A stretch of DNA of 64,000 bases from Melieria omissa. Lineage: Eukaryota; Arthropoda; Insecta; Diptera; Ulidiidae. The position numbers and the translations under genes are program-made. The notes beneath the pieces were generated by a model. It was not told the origin of the DNA. It was given only the letters and a program-made list of their open reading frames with translations, and searched no databases. Below, one piece after another: positions 11,965 through 24,049 of the stretch. The first letter of the stretch is position 1. Each line of letters begins with the position of its first letter. The stretch is taken from NCBI GenBank assembly GCA_963971225.1, contig CAXARI010000122.1, forward strand, positions 1-64,000, in the 5' to 3' direction.

Positions 11965-14900
11965 AGATTCCAAACGGTACAGGTTACGTTAATAAAAAAC
12001 CCCTTAAAATGTAGCTAGAGATTGCAGCTTTATCAAATTAAATCAATAATTTGATTACTATTCGGCAATCATGAACAGATCGATGCGCAAGAGTGACATT
12101 AAATGGCTGCCTACTGCAAAATCGATAAAATGCTTGTAAAATATGATGATTCTAGGTTTATAGAAAAAATAATAACCTTAAAACCTAGCTGGAGTTTTGA
12201 GCTTTCATAAATGGGGTCAATCTTCTCGCTATCTCAGATAATGCAGGAGAATTTCGTTGTGGAAAAGTGATATCGACCACATGATACATCTATATCAGGA
12301 GTGCCCAAAATCTTCTTATGGAAAAGCAAAAACCAATACATGTAAAGTTGCCCAAAAAATGCAAACAAATTATTTAATTAATTGAATTAGTTGAAAGCAC
12401 ATTGTGCATTTCGCTTGACCCTTAAAATTATAAGTGAAAAAAATATAATGTTCCCATTTGTCATTGCCGAAAGGCCAACCAATCGCCAACACAAAAAAGC
12501 ATACACACAAAAACTACAACAACAAAAGCATCTAATTTTTTTTCATACATACAAATTCTGGAGGCAAGAAAACAAAAATCCGCGCAGCCCCCACACGTGT
12601 TGCTTCGTTGCTGTCACAACAACGACTGATTGAAAGAATGCACCTCTGATCTATATAACCAATCAAATGCTTGTGGAACCTAAGTACGCACAATCACTTT
12701 AATCAAAATGGCGTCAAAATTAAGCCAGAGTGACCACCTTTCACCAATTTGGTAAATAAAAAAAATATCCCACCGGCAGCATGATCGAAATTATGGCTGT
12801 TAAATCTCGACCCGTTAACGGATTTTAATATTATTATGCCTTATTATTTCGCTACATTCGTATGCTTTCTATAATGGTATCAATCATCGTTCTATACCCC
12901 AAGGTTCGAAAGCAAATCGATTTGGAACGGTGACTTTGAAAAAATTGCTACTTGGGTGCAACCACTAAAATGCTTGTCAACACCAAATGCATAAGTGCAT
13001 ATTAATAATTGACCCCTTAAAATTTAGCCAGAGTCTTATGCTTTCTATATTGGTCCCTAACTTTTCATTATCCTTCAGGAATAATGAGCATATCGATGCG
13101 CAAGGATAACATTGAAAAACTGCCTATTACAAAATACACACTCACCACTAAAGTGCTTATAGGTTCCAAACGGTATGGGTTACGTTAATAAAAAACCACT
13201 TAAAATGTAGCTAGAGATTGCAGCTTTATCAAATTAAATCAATAATTTGATTACTATTAGGCAATCATGAACAGATCGATGCGCAAGAGTGACATTAAAT
13301 GGCTGCCTACTGCAAAATCGATAAAATGCTTGTAAAATATGATGATTCTAGGTTTATAGAAAAAATAATAACCCTAAAACCTAGCTGGAGTTTTGAGCTT
13401 TCATAAATGGGGTCAATCTTCTCGCTATCTCAGATGATGCAGGAGAATTTCGTTGTGGAAAAGTGATATCGACCACATGATACATCTATATCAGGGGTGC
13501 CAAAAATCTTCTTATGGAAAAGCAAAAACCAATACATGTAACGTTGCCCAAAAAAATGCAAACAAATTATTTAATTAATTGAATTAGTTGAAAGCACATT
13601 GTGCATTTCGCTTGACCCTTAAAATCATAAGTGAAAAAAATATAATGTTCCCATTTGTCATTGCCGAAAGGCCAACCAATCGCCAACACAAAAACGCATA
13701 CACACAAAAACTACAACAACAAAAGCATCTAATTTTTTTTCATACATACAATTTCTTGAGGCAACAAAACAAAAATCCGCGCAGCCCCCACACGTGTTGC
13801 TTCGTTGCTGTCACAACAACGACTGATTGAAAGAATGCACCTCTGATCTATATAACCAATCAAATGCTTGTGGAACCTAAGTACGCACAATCACTTTAAT
13901 CAAAATGGCGTCAAAATTAAGCCAGAGTGACCACCTTTCACCAATTTGGTAAATAAAAAAAATATCCCCCCGGCAGCATGATCGAAATTATGGCTGTTAA
14001 ATCTCGACCCGTTAACGGATTTTAATAATATTATGCCTTATGATTTAGCTAGACTCGTATGCTTTCTATAATGGGATCAATCATCGTTCTATACCCCAAG
14101 GTTCGAAAGCAAATCGATTTGGAACGGTGACTTTGAAAAAATTGCTACTTGGGTGCAACCACTAAAATGCTTGTCAACACCAAATGCATAAGTGCATATT
14201 AATAATTGACCCCTTAAAATTTAGCCAGAGTCTTATGCTTTCTATATTAGTCCCTAACTTTTCATTATCCCTCAGGAATAATGAGCATATCGATGCGCAA
14301 GGATAACATTGAAAAACTGCCTATTACAAAATACACACTCACCACTAAAGTGCTTATAGATTCCAAACGGTACAGGTTACGTTAATAAAAAAACCCCTTA
14401 AAATGTAGCTAGAGATTGCAGCTTTATCAAATTAAATCAATAATTTGATTACTATTCGGCAATCATGAACAGATCGATGCGCAAGAGTGACATTAAATGG
14501 CTGCCTACTGCAAAATCGATAAAATGCTTGTAAAATATGATGATTCTAGGTTTATAGAAAAACTAATAACCTTAAAACCTAGCTGGAGTTTTGAGCTTTC
14601 ATAAATGGGGTCAATCTTCTCGCTATCTCAGATAATGCAGGAGAATTTCGTTGTGGAAAAGTGATATCGACCACATGATACATCTATATCAGGAGTGCCC
14701 AAAATCTTCTTATGGAAAAGCAAAAACCAATACATGTAAAGTTGCCCAAAAAATGCAAACAAATTATTTAATTAATTGAATTAGTTGAAAGCACATTGTG
14801 CATTTCGCTTGACCCTTAAAATTATAAGTGAAAAAAATATAATGTTCCCATTTGTCATTGCCGAAAGGCCAACCAATCGCCAAAACAAAAACTACAACAA

Positions 14901-17900
14901 CAAAAGCATCTAATTTTTTTTCATACATACAATTTCTGGAGGCAAGAAAACAAAAATCCGCGCAGCCCCCACACGTGTTGCTTCGTTGCTGTCACAACAA
15001 CGACTGATTGAAAGAATGCACCTCTGATCTATATAACCAATCAAATGCTTGTGGAACCTAAGTACGCACAATCACTTTAATCAAAATGGCGTCAAAATTA
15101 TGCCAGAGTGACCACCTTTCACCAATTTGGTAAATAAAAAAAATATCCCACGCCAGCATGATCGAAATTATGGCTGTTAAATCTCGACCCGTTAACGGAT
15201 TTTAATAATATTATGCCTTATTATTTAGCTAGACTCGTATGCTTTCTATAATGGTATCAATCATCCTTCTATACCCCAAGGTTCGAAAGCAAATCGATTT
15301 GGAACGGTGACTTTGAAAAAATTGCTACTTGGGTGCAACCACTAAAATGCTTGTCAACACCAAATGCATAAGTGCATATTAATAATTGACCCCTTAAAAT
15401 TTAGCCAGAGTCTTATGCTTTCTATATTGGTCCCTAACTTTTCATTATCCTTCAGGAATAATGAGCATATCGATGCGCAAGGATAACATTGAAAAACTGC
15501 CTATTACAAAATACACACTCACCACTAAAGTGCTTATAGATTCCAAACGGTATGGGTTACGTTAATAAAAAACCCCTTAAAATGTAGCTAGAGAATGCAG
15601 CTTTATCAAATTAAATCAATAATTTGATTACTATTCGGCAATCATGAACAGATCGATGCGCAAGAGTGACATTAAATGGCTGCCTACTGCAAAATCGATA
15701 AAATGCTTGTAAAATATGATGATTCTAGGTTTATAGAAAAAATAATAACCTTAAAACCTAGCTGGAGTTTTGAGCTTTCATAAATGGGGTCAATCTTCTC
15801 GCTATCTCAAATAATGCAGGAGAATTTCGTTGTGGAAAAGTGATATCGACCACATGATACATCTATATCAGGGGTGCCCAAAATATTCTTATGGAAAAGC
15901 AAAAACCAATACATGTAAAGTTGCCCAAAAAATGCAAACAAATTATTTAATTAATTGAATTAGTTGAAAGCACATTGTGCATTTCGCTTGACCCTTAAAA
16001 TTATAAGTGAAAAAAATATAATGTTCCCATTTGTCATTGCCGAAAGCCCAACCAATCGCCAAAACAAAAACTACAACAACAAAAGCATCTAATTTTTTTT
16101 CATACATACAATTTCTTGAGGCAAGAAAACAAAAATCCGCGCAGCCCCCACACGTGTTGCTTCGTTGCTGTCACAACAACGACTGATTGAAAGAATGCAC
16201 CTCTGATCTATATAACCAATCAAATGCTTGTGGAACCTAAGTACGCACAATCACTTTAATCAAAATGGCGTCAAAATTATGCCAGAGTGACCACCTTTCA
16301 CCAATTTGGTAAATAAAAAAAATATCCCACCGCCAGCATGATCGAAATTATGGCTGTTAAATCTCGACCCGTTAACGGATTTTAATAATATTATGCCTTA
16401 TTATTTAGCTAGACTCGTATGCTTTCTATAATGGTATCAATCATCCTTCTATACCCCAAGGTTCGAAAGCAAATCGATTTGGAACGGTGACTTTGAAAAA
16501 ATTGCTACTTGGGTGCAACCACTAAAATGCTTGTCAACACCAAATGCATAAGTGCATATTAATAATTGACCCCTTAAAATTTAGCCAGAGTCTTATGCTT
16601 TCTATATTGGTCCCTAACTTTTCATTATCCTTCAGGAATAATGAGCATATCGATGCGCAAGGATAACATTGAAAAACTGCCTATTACAAAATACACACTC
16701 ACCACTAAAGTGCTTATAGATTCCAAACGGTATGGGTTACGTTAATAAAAAACCCCTTAAAATGTAGCTAGAGATTGCAGCTTTATCAAATTAAATCAAT
16801 AATTTGATTACTATTAGGCAATCATGAACAGATCGATGCGCAAGAGTGACATTAAATGGCTGCCTACTGCAAAATCGATAAAATGCTTGTAAAATATGAT
16901 GATTCTAGGTTTATAGAAAAAATAATAACCTTAAAACCTAGCTGGAGTTTTGAGTTTTCATAAATGGGGTCAATCTTCTCGCTATCTCAGATAATGCAGG
17001 AGAATTTCGTTGTGGAAAAGTGATATCGACCACATGATACATCTATATCAGGGGTGCCCAAAATCTTCTTATGGAAAAGCAAAAACCAATACATGTAAAG
17101 TTGACCAAAAAAAATTCAAACAAATTATTTAATTAATTGAATTAGTTGAAAGCACATTGTGCATTTCGCTTGACCCTTAAAATTATAAGTGAAAAAAATA
17201 TAATGTTCCCATTTGTCATTGCCGAAAGGCCAACCAATCGCCAAAACAAAAACTACAACAACAAAAGCATCTAATTTTTTTTCATACATACAATTTCTTG
17301 AGGCAACAAAACAAAAATCAGCGCAGCCCCCACACGTGTTGCTTCGTTGCTGTCACAACAACGACTGATTGAAAGAATGCACCTCTGATCTATATAATCA
17401 TTCAAATGCTTGTGGAACCTAAGTACGCACAATCACTTTAATCAAAATGGCGTCAAAATTAAGCCAGAGTGACCACCTTTCAATAATTTGGTAAATAAAA
17501 AAAATATCCCACCGGCAGCATGATCGAAATTATGGCTGTTAAATCTCGACCCGTTAACGGATTTTAATAATATTTTGCCTTAGCTAGACTCGTTTCTATA
17601 ATGGTATCAATCATCCTTCTATACCCCAAGGTTCGAAAGCAAATCGATTTGGAACGGTGACTTTGAAAAAATTGCTACTTGGGTGCAACCACTAAAATGC
17701 TTGTCAACACCAAATGCATAAGTGCATATTAATAATTGACCCCTTAAAATTTAGCCAGAGTCTTATGCTTTCTATATTGGTCCCTAACTTTTCATTATCC
17801 TTCAGGAATAATGAGCATATCGATGCGCAAGGATAACATTGAAAAACTGCCTATTACAAAATACACACTCACCACTAAAGTGCTTATAGATTCCAAACGG

Positions 17901-20287
17901 TATGGGTTACGTTAATAAAAAACCCCTTAAAATGTAGCTAGAGATTGCAGCTTTATCAAACTAAATCAATAATTTGATTACTATTCCGCAATCATGAACA
18001 GATCGATGCGCAAGGGTGACATTAAATGGCTGCCTACTGCAAAATCGATAAAATGCTTGTAAAATATGATGATTCTAGGTTTATAGAAAAAATAATAACC
18101 TTAAAACCTAGCTGGAGTTTTGAGCTTTCATAAATGGGGTCAATCTTCTCGCTATCTCAGATAATGCAGGAGAATTTCGTTGTGGAAAAGTGATATCGAC
18201 CACATGATACATCTATATCAGGGGTGCCCAAAATCTTCTTATGGAAAAGCAAAAACCAATACATGTAAAGTTGCCCAAAAAATGCAAACAAATTATTTAA
18301 TTAATTGAATTAGTTGAAAGCACATTGTGCATTTCGCTTGACCCTTAAAATTATAAGTGAAAAAAATATAATGTTCCCATTTGTCATTGCCGAAAGGCCA
18401 ACCAATCGCCAACACAAAAAAGCATTCACACAAAAACTACAACAACAAAAGCATCTAATTTTTTTTCATACATACAATTTCTTGAGGCAACAAAACAAAA
18501 ATCCGCGCAGCCCCCACACGTGTTGCTTCGTTGCTGTCACAACAACGACTGATTGAAAGAATGCACCTCTGATCTATATAACCAATCAAATGCTTGTGGA
18601 ACCTAAGTACGCACAATCACTTTAATCAAAATGGCGTCAAAATTATGCCAGAGTGACCACCTTTCACCAATTTGGTAAATAAAAAAAATATCCCACCGCC
18701 AGCATGATCGAAATTATGGCTGTTAAATCTCGACCCGTTAACGGATTTTAATAATATTATGCCTTATTATTTAGCTAGACTCGTATGCTTTCTATAATGG
18801 TATCAATCATCCTTCTATACCCCAAGGTTCGAAAGCAAATCGATTTGGAACGGTGACTTTGAAAAAATTGCTACTTGGGTGCAACCACTAAAATGCTTGT
18901 CAACACCAAATGCATAAGTGCATATTAATAATTGACCCCTTACAATTTAGCCAGAGTCTCATGCTTTCTTTATTGGTCCCTACCTTTTCATTATCCGTCA
19001 GGAATAATGAGCATATCGATGCGCAAGGATAACATTGAAAAACTGCCTATTACAAAATACACACTCACCACTAAAGTGCTTATAGATTGCAAACGGTATG
19101 GGTTACGTTAATAAAAAACCCCTTAAAATGTAGCTAGAGATTGCAGCTTTATCAAATTAAATCAATAATTTGATTACTATTAGGCAATCATGAACAGATC
19201 GATGCGCAAGGGTGACATTAAATGGCTGCCTACTGCAAAATCGATAAAATGCTTGTAAAATATGATGATTCTAGGTTTATAGAAAAAATAATAACCTTAA
19301 AACCTAGCTGGAGTTTTGAGCTTTCATAAATGGGGTCAATCTTCTCGCTATCTCAGATAATGCAGGAGAATTTCGTTGTGGAAAAGTGATATCGACCACA
19401 TGATACATCTATATCAGGGGTGCCCAAAATCTTCTTATGGAAAAGCAAAAACCAATACATGTAAAGTTGCCCAAAAAAAATGCAAACAAATTATTTAATT
19501 AATTGAATTAGTTGAAAGCACATTGTGCATTTCGCTTGACCCTTAAAATTATAAGTGAAAAAAATATAATGTTCCCATTTGTCATTGCCGAAAGGCCAAC
19601 CAATCGCCAACACAAAAAAGCATTCACACAAAAACTACAACAACAAAAGCATCTAATTTTTTTTCATACATACAATTTCTTGAGGCAACAAAACAAAAAT
19701 CCGCGCAGCCCCCACACGTGTTGCTTCGTTGCTGTCACAACAACGACTGATTGAAAGAATGCACCTCTGATCTATATAACCAATCAAATGCTTGTGGAAC
19801 CTAAGTACGCACAATCACTTTAATCAAAATGGCGTCAAAATTATGCCAGAGTGACCACCTTTCACCAATTTGGTAAATAAAAAAATATCCCACCGCCAGC
19901 ATGATCGAAATTATGGCTGTTAAATCTCGACCCGTTAACGGATTTTAATAATATTATGCCTTATTATTTAGCTAGACTCGTATGCTTTCTATAATGGTAT
20001 CAATCATCCTTCTATACCCCAAGGTTCGAAAGCAAATCGATTTGGAACGGTGACTTTGAAAAAATTGCTACTTGGGTGCAACCACTAAAATGCTTGTCAA
20101 CACCAAATGCATAAGTGCATATTAATAATTGACCCCTTAAAATTTAGCCAGAGTCTTATGCTTTCTATATTGGTCGCTACATTTTCATTATCCGTCAGGA
20201 ATAATGAGCATATCGATGCGCAAGGATAACATTGAAAAACTGCCTATTACAAAATACACACTCACCACTAAAGTGCTTATAGATTCC

Positions 20288-20302
20288 AAACGGTATGGGT
20301 TA
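20288..20302. repeat. LINE target-site duplication, left copy
   Basis: AAACGGTATGGGTTA is present here and again at 24942-24956. In empty units it occurs once, continuing into CGTTAATAAAAAACC. The outer As could belong to the adjoining A-run on the right side, so the duplication may be 13-15 bp. Confidence 0.85.
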
Positions 20303-20413
20303 GGTTAGGTTAGGTAGGGAAGGGTGTGTGCGGCAGGACCGCACTTCCACTCGGAGGCCACAATGGCCCATTGTGAATCCCTTCTTATGGTGTTCTGGAG
20401 CCAACCAATAGTC
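20303..20413 (-). other. LINE 3' UTR with two hairpins and TTAGG-type terminus
   Basis: Between the ORF2 stop and the element end there are two inverted repeats: GTGCGG/CCGCAC (20328-20333 and 20339-20344, 5-base loop) and CACAATGG/CCATTGTG (20359-20366 and 20368-20375, 1-base centre). The end is three GGTTA/GGTTAGG-type pentamers. In R2- and SART-type LINEs the 3' UTR structure is recognised by the reverse transcriptase; a similar role here is inference. Confidence 0.6.
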
Positions 20414-23400
20414 TCAGTCAAGGGGAAACCAGTTCGACCTCTTAATGAAGGAGAGCAGATTCGAGATTTCGACTTTCGCTGCGCAAGCCAGGTCTGTCAG
20501 GAACCTTGACCCCAAGGTGCGGAGTCGGCGTTCCTGCAGAGCCGGGCAGTGGCACAGGAAGTGTTGTATCGTTTCTACTTCTTCTTCATCTCCACAGCTA
20601 CGGCAGACATCACCGGACGAGAGGCGCCATTTGGTAAGCATAGATCCAATAGCGCAGTGTCCGGTGATGACTCCAACGAGCTGTCGAATAGAGGTACGAC
20701 TCAGAGATAGTACGAATCGTGTTTTCGTCAAAGAGAGGGAGGGCCACAGTGCCCGGCAGGTGCCGCAGTCGGTCCTGGTACGCCATGACGACTCAATTTC
20801 CTTTTTGGTCAACCTGTCAATATACATGTACAGGGCAGATATCGGAGGAAACACAGAGGTATCCACTTCGGTGGCAGACAAAGCCACCCCTTTTCTTGCC
20901 ATCTCGTCCGCTGCTTCGTTCCCTGCCACTCCTGAGTGGCCCGGAACCCAACAGAGAGTGACCTGGTGGTGCCCAATGCCTTGAAGTGCGGTGCGACACC
21001 TCTGCACTACCTTTGATTTCACAACAACTGATTCCAGTGCCCTAAGCGCCGCCTGACTATCCACGAAAATTGTGACATCTGTGGGTGGTAGCCCACTGTC
21101 ACGGATAAGTTCGGCAGCCTTCCAAATTGCATATATCTCTGCTTGGAAAATACTGCAGAGGTCCGGCAGTCTGAATGACATGCGTGTCTGCAGTACATCG
21201 GAGTAGAGACCAGCACCAGTACCTTCCTCCATTTTGGAGCCGTCGGTGAAAACGGTGATAGAAGCGTCTCTCATCGCACCTGTCACCTCCCATTCCTCCC
21301 TTGTGGGATATGAGGCTAGTGCTCGCGTGTCGAAATCCAGGTATGGGATCAGATAGTCCGTGCAGGAATCCACCTGATAACCGATATCCGGCTTCGCGAA
21401 AGACTTTAGAATTCCAGAGTGCCCATAAGCGTGTTGCCTCCACAAGTTGGCTTCCCTCAATCTGAGAGCGCCTTTAGCAGCGCAACACTTAATGAACTGC
21501 TCAATCGGGTGGAGGTGCAAGATCACCTCCAGCCCGGCCTGGGGGGTGCTTTTGACAGTGCCTGCTATTCCCATAGCCGCTAGTCTCTGCACCTTCGTCA
21601 GTTTCGTTACCACGGTCTTGGTGCCCGTAGCCGGCCACCAGACAATGGCTCCGTAACTTAGGATCGGCCGTATAATCGCAGTGTACATCCAATGAACGAT
21701 AGTCGGCTGCAATCCCCACTTTTTCCCGAAAGTCCTTTTACAAATGTAAAAAGCATTCAGGCTCTTTTTCACCCGCTCTTCCACATTGCGCCCCCAAGAG
21801 AGCTTGGAGTCAAGTATGGTGCCAAGGTATTTAGCCTCGGGTGATAGGGTGAGAGTAGTGCCGCCAAGTTTAGGCAGCTCAAACTTCGGTATTTTGTATT
21901 TCCGGGTGAACAGTACCAAAACAGTCTTAGAGGGATTAACAACTAGACCGTTAAGCTCTGCCCACCTGGAAAGTTCCTTTAGAGCAGACTCCATGAGATC
22001 ACTGATTGTGGACAGGAATCTTCCAGGGATCAGGATAGTGACGTCGTCTGCATATGCTACTACTCGTAGCCTCCTGGTTTCGAAGATCTCGAGGATGCTA
22101 TTTACTACAAGGAGCCACAGCAGAGGCGAAAGAACACCCCCTTGTGGTGTGCCCCTTGTAGTAAGTTTCCTCACTGCGCACAGGCCTAGGTTAGAGTGGA
22201 CCCTTCTGCTACTGAGCATGTCACTGGTCCACTTTACCACCTTCTCATGAACTTCGAACTTTCTAAGTGCGTTGATTATAGCCTCCAAGGTAACGTTATT
22301 AAAGGCTCCCTCGATATCGAGGAAAGCGGCTAACGTGTACTCCTTAGAGTTCAGCGATCTTTCGATCGTCTGAACGACCTCATGCAGGGCGCTGTCGACA
22401 GATTTTCCCCTGCAATACGCATGTTGCGCCTTGCAGAGTCCTCTGGACTGTGCCACTTCTCTAATATAGACGTCTACCAGCCGTTCAAGAGTCTTAAGTA
22501 AGAACGATGAAAGGCTGATCGGTCTGTAATCTTTTGCTGTTAAGTGGTTCACTTTCCCTGCTTTGGGAATGAACACCACCCTAACCTCCTTCCAGGCACG
22601 TGGGACATATCCTTGTTGGAGAGATCCACGAAAGATTCTCGTCAGGACCTTAACCACCGCCTCCTTAGACCATTGTAGCATAGCAGGAATGACACCATCA
22701 GGGCCCGGGGATTTATACGGGCTGAAGGAGTCAATTGCCCATGCCACCTTGGCTTCGCTAATTATCCTCTGAACTAGACCATCCGGTTGCGGTGTTTGTT
22801 GCCTATGCGACGTGGTCGCCTCAGCAACATCCGTGCATCCAGGAAAGTGAGTGTTCATGAGGATCTCAAGAAGTTCCTCCCTCGACTCCGTCCATGATCC
22901 ATCAGATTTCCTGATGCTGCCAGGGGTGTGTGAAACCCCGGCTAGCACCTTACGGAGTCTGGCGGCCTCGTTAACATTGTCGAGGGATTCACAGTAATTC
23001 CTCCAATCATCCCGCTTAGCCGCCCTAATAGTTTTCTTAAACTTATTAAAGCTAGCCTTGTAGGCTCCCCAGTCTTCTTCAGTTTGACTAAGCTTAGCCT
23101 TATTGAAGAGACGCCTAGTATCTGTCCTCAGTTGTCTTAGCTCTGGGGTCCACCAAACTGCGTTGGTTTTCCGTGGAGCTCGACTTTTTGGACACGATTT
23201 CTTGAAAGATGTATTAAGAACTTTCGTTAAAAGACTAACTGACCTGTCAATGTTGTTTCTTTCAAAGGTAGCTGTCGCCTTGCGCGACGCCAGTTTTTCG
23301 GAAACTAGTGCACTGAATCTAGGCCAGTTAGTCTTTCTCGGATTCCTATAGGCTGGTGGACTCCCCACCTTCATGGCCACGGAAAAGACTATCCGGTTGT

Positions 23401-24049
23401 GGTCCGAAAACGAACATTCCGTCAGTACCTTCCAGTCGACCACAGAGATGGTACTAGAGTCGGTAACCAAGGTTATATCTATAACTTCTTCCCTAACCCT
23501 GTTATGGAAGGTTGGCGTATTGCCCCTATTACATAGCATAAGGTTAGAATTAAGAAGAAACTCAAAAATGGACTCACCCCTGCTGTTGGTGCCGGAACTC
23601 CCCCACTGAACGTGATGTGCGTTGGCGTCACACCCGATGATGAGATCAAGTCTCCGTGATCGGGCGTGCGCAACAAGGTCCCGGACCTCCTTTGGCGGTG
23701 GTTCCTCTCCTTCGAATGGCATGTATGCGGACGAAAGGATAAGGTCATGCCCCTCCATTCGCTCACATGCAGCCACACACAGGTCACCAGTACTGTATTG
23801 AGACAAGAGAAACATATTAATGTACTTTCTATAAACAATACAGGCTCGTATCTTACCTTCACCACGCGAATGAAGTACTCTGAATTGACTTGACCCCAAT
23901 CCACAAACACTGTCTCTGACGAGCCAGGGTTCCTGGATTAAGGCCAAGTCAACCTCCTCCTCCTCCAGGAATTGCATAAGATCGTGGGTGGCGGCCTTAG
24001 AGTGGTGCAGGTTAATCTGCACTACCTTCAGCCTTTCCCTGTGTGGCAC
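20414..24049 (-). CDS. LINE ORF2: endonuclease, reverse transcriptase, RNase H
   Basis: This 1211-residue frame encodes the replication enzyme of the element, which nicks target DNA and copies the element RNA into it. The apurinic endonuclease domain occupies residues 8-225: N13 in VVQINL, E40 in QEPW, D141/N143 in CDANAHH, D191 and the terminal SDH at 215-217. The reverse transcriptase spans about 440-760: D578 in FLDIEGAF, GTPQGG at 633-638 and YADD at 666-669. RNase H spans about 930-1053: D936 in FTDGS, E971, D997 in FVDSQA, H1038 and D1048. A C-terminal Cys/His cluster (C1149, C1152, H1163, C1166/C1168) follows. All catalytic residues are present and there is no internal stop. The first codon at 24049 is GTG. 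The frame is open back to a stop at 24074-24076, and the first ATG is residue 25, after the endonuclease Asn. Translation therefore probably relies on a non-AUG start or coupling to ORF1. It overlaps ORF1 in another frame. Confidence 0.92.
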   Translation of the reverse strand: MPHRERLKVVQINLHHSKAATHDLMQFLEEEEVDLALIQEPWLVRDSVCGLGSSQFRVLHSRGEGKIRACIVYRKYINMFLLSQYSTGDLCVAACERMEGHDLILSSAYMPFEGEEPPPKEVRDLVAHARSRRLDLIIGCDANAHHVQWGSSGTNSRGESIFEFLLNSNLMLCNRGNTPTFHNRVREEVIDITLVTDSSTISVVDWKVLTECSFSDHNRIVFSVAMKVGSPPAYRNPRKTNWPRFSALVSEKLASRKATATFERNNIDRSVSLLTKVLNTSFKKSCPKSRAPRKTNAVWWTPELRQLRTDTRRLFNKAKLSQTEEDWGAYKASFNKFKKTIRAAKRDDWRNYCESLDNVNEAARLRKVLAGVSHTPGSIRKSDGSWTESREELLEILMNTHFPGCTDVAEATTSHRQQTPQPDGLVQRIISEAKVAWAIDSFSPYKSPGPDGVIPAMLQWSKEAVVKVLTRIFRGSLQQGYVPRAWKEVRVVFIPKAGKVNHLTAKDYRPISLSSFLLKTLERLVDVYIREVAQSRGLCKAQHAYCRGKSVDSALHEVVQTIERSLNSKEYTLAAFLDIEGAFNNVTLEAIINALRKFEVHEKVVKWTSDMLSSRRVHSNLGLCAVRKLTTRGTPQGGVLSPLLWLLVVNSILEIFETRRLRVVAYADDVTILIPGRFLSTISDLMESALKELSRWAELNGLVVNPSKTVLVLFTRKYKIPKFELPKLGGTTLTLSPEAKYLGTILDSKLSWGRNVEERVKKSLNAFYICKRTFGKKWGLQPTIVHWMYTAIIRPILSYGAIVWWPATGTKTVVTKLTKVQRLAAMGIAGTVKSTPQAGLEVILHLHPIEQFIKCCAAKGALRLREANLWRQHAYGHSGILKSFAKPDIGYQVDSCTDYLIPYLDFDTRALASYPTREEWEVTGAMRDASITVFTDGSKMEEGTGAGLYSDVLQTRMSFRLPDLCSIFQAEIYAIWKAAELIRDSGLPPTDVTIFVDSQAALRALESVVVKSKVVQRCRTALQGIGHHQVTLCWVPGHSGVAGNEAADEMARKGVALSATEVDTSVFPPISALYMYIDRLTKKEIESSWRTRTDCGTCRALWPSLSLTKTRFVLSLSRTSIRQLVGVITGHCAIGSMLTKWRLSSGDVCRSCGDEEEVETIQHFLCHCPALQERRLRTLGSRFLTDLACAAKVEISNLLSFIKRSNWFPLD

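Larger units (their letters stand above)
8335..20258. repeat. Heterogeneous satellite tract, units 8-17
   Basis: Ten units start at 8335, 9533, 10740, 11939, 13139, 14336, 15516, 16696, 17866 and 19062, with lengths 1170-1207. Unit 8 resembles unit 1: both have AATTTTGTAAAT and TTATAGCTG. From unit 10 onward many copies carry a longer transposon variant with AAGCATACACACA or AAGCATTCACACA inserted. Units 10 and 12 share TATCCCCCCGG. Variants assort independently between neighbouring units, so this stretch is a mosaic shaped by unequal exchange or gene conversion and shows no clean higher-order period. No gene was seen; the short frames are by-products of the repeat. Confidence 0.85.

Noticed and set aside
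1..20258. A CRISPR-like or known 1.688/359-bp type satellite array
   Set aside because: The units are about 1.2 kb with no short repeat-spacer pattern, and neither the unit nor its modules resemble the 359-bp satellite as I remember it. I cannot exclude a named satellite from another species.
20299..20316. A telomere (TTAGG repeat) tract
   Set aside because: There are only about three imperfect pentamers, bounded by the LINE 3' UTR and a target duplication. It is the LINE tail and not a chromosome end.
20445..20984. A 179-codon plus-strand frame over the LINE (and its copy at 32200)
   Set aside because: It is the antisense shadow of the RNase H and C-terminal part of ORF2, which carries all the expected catalytic motifs.
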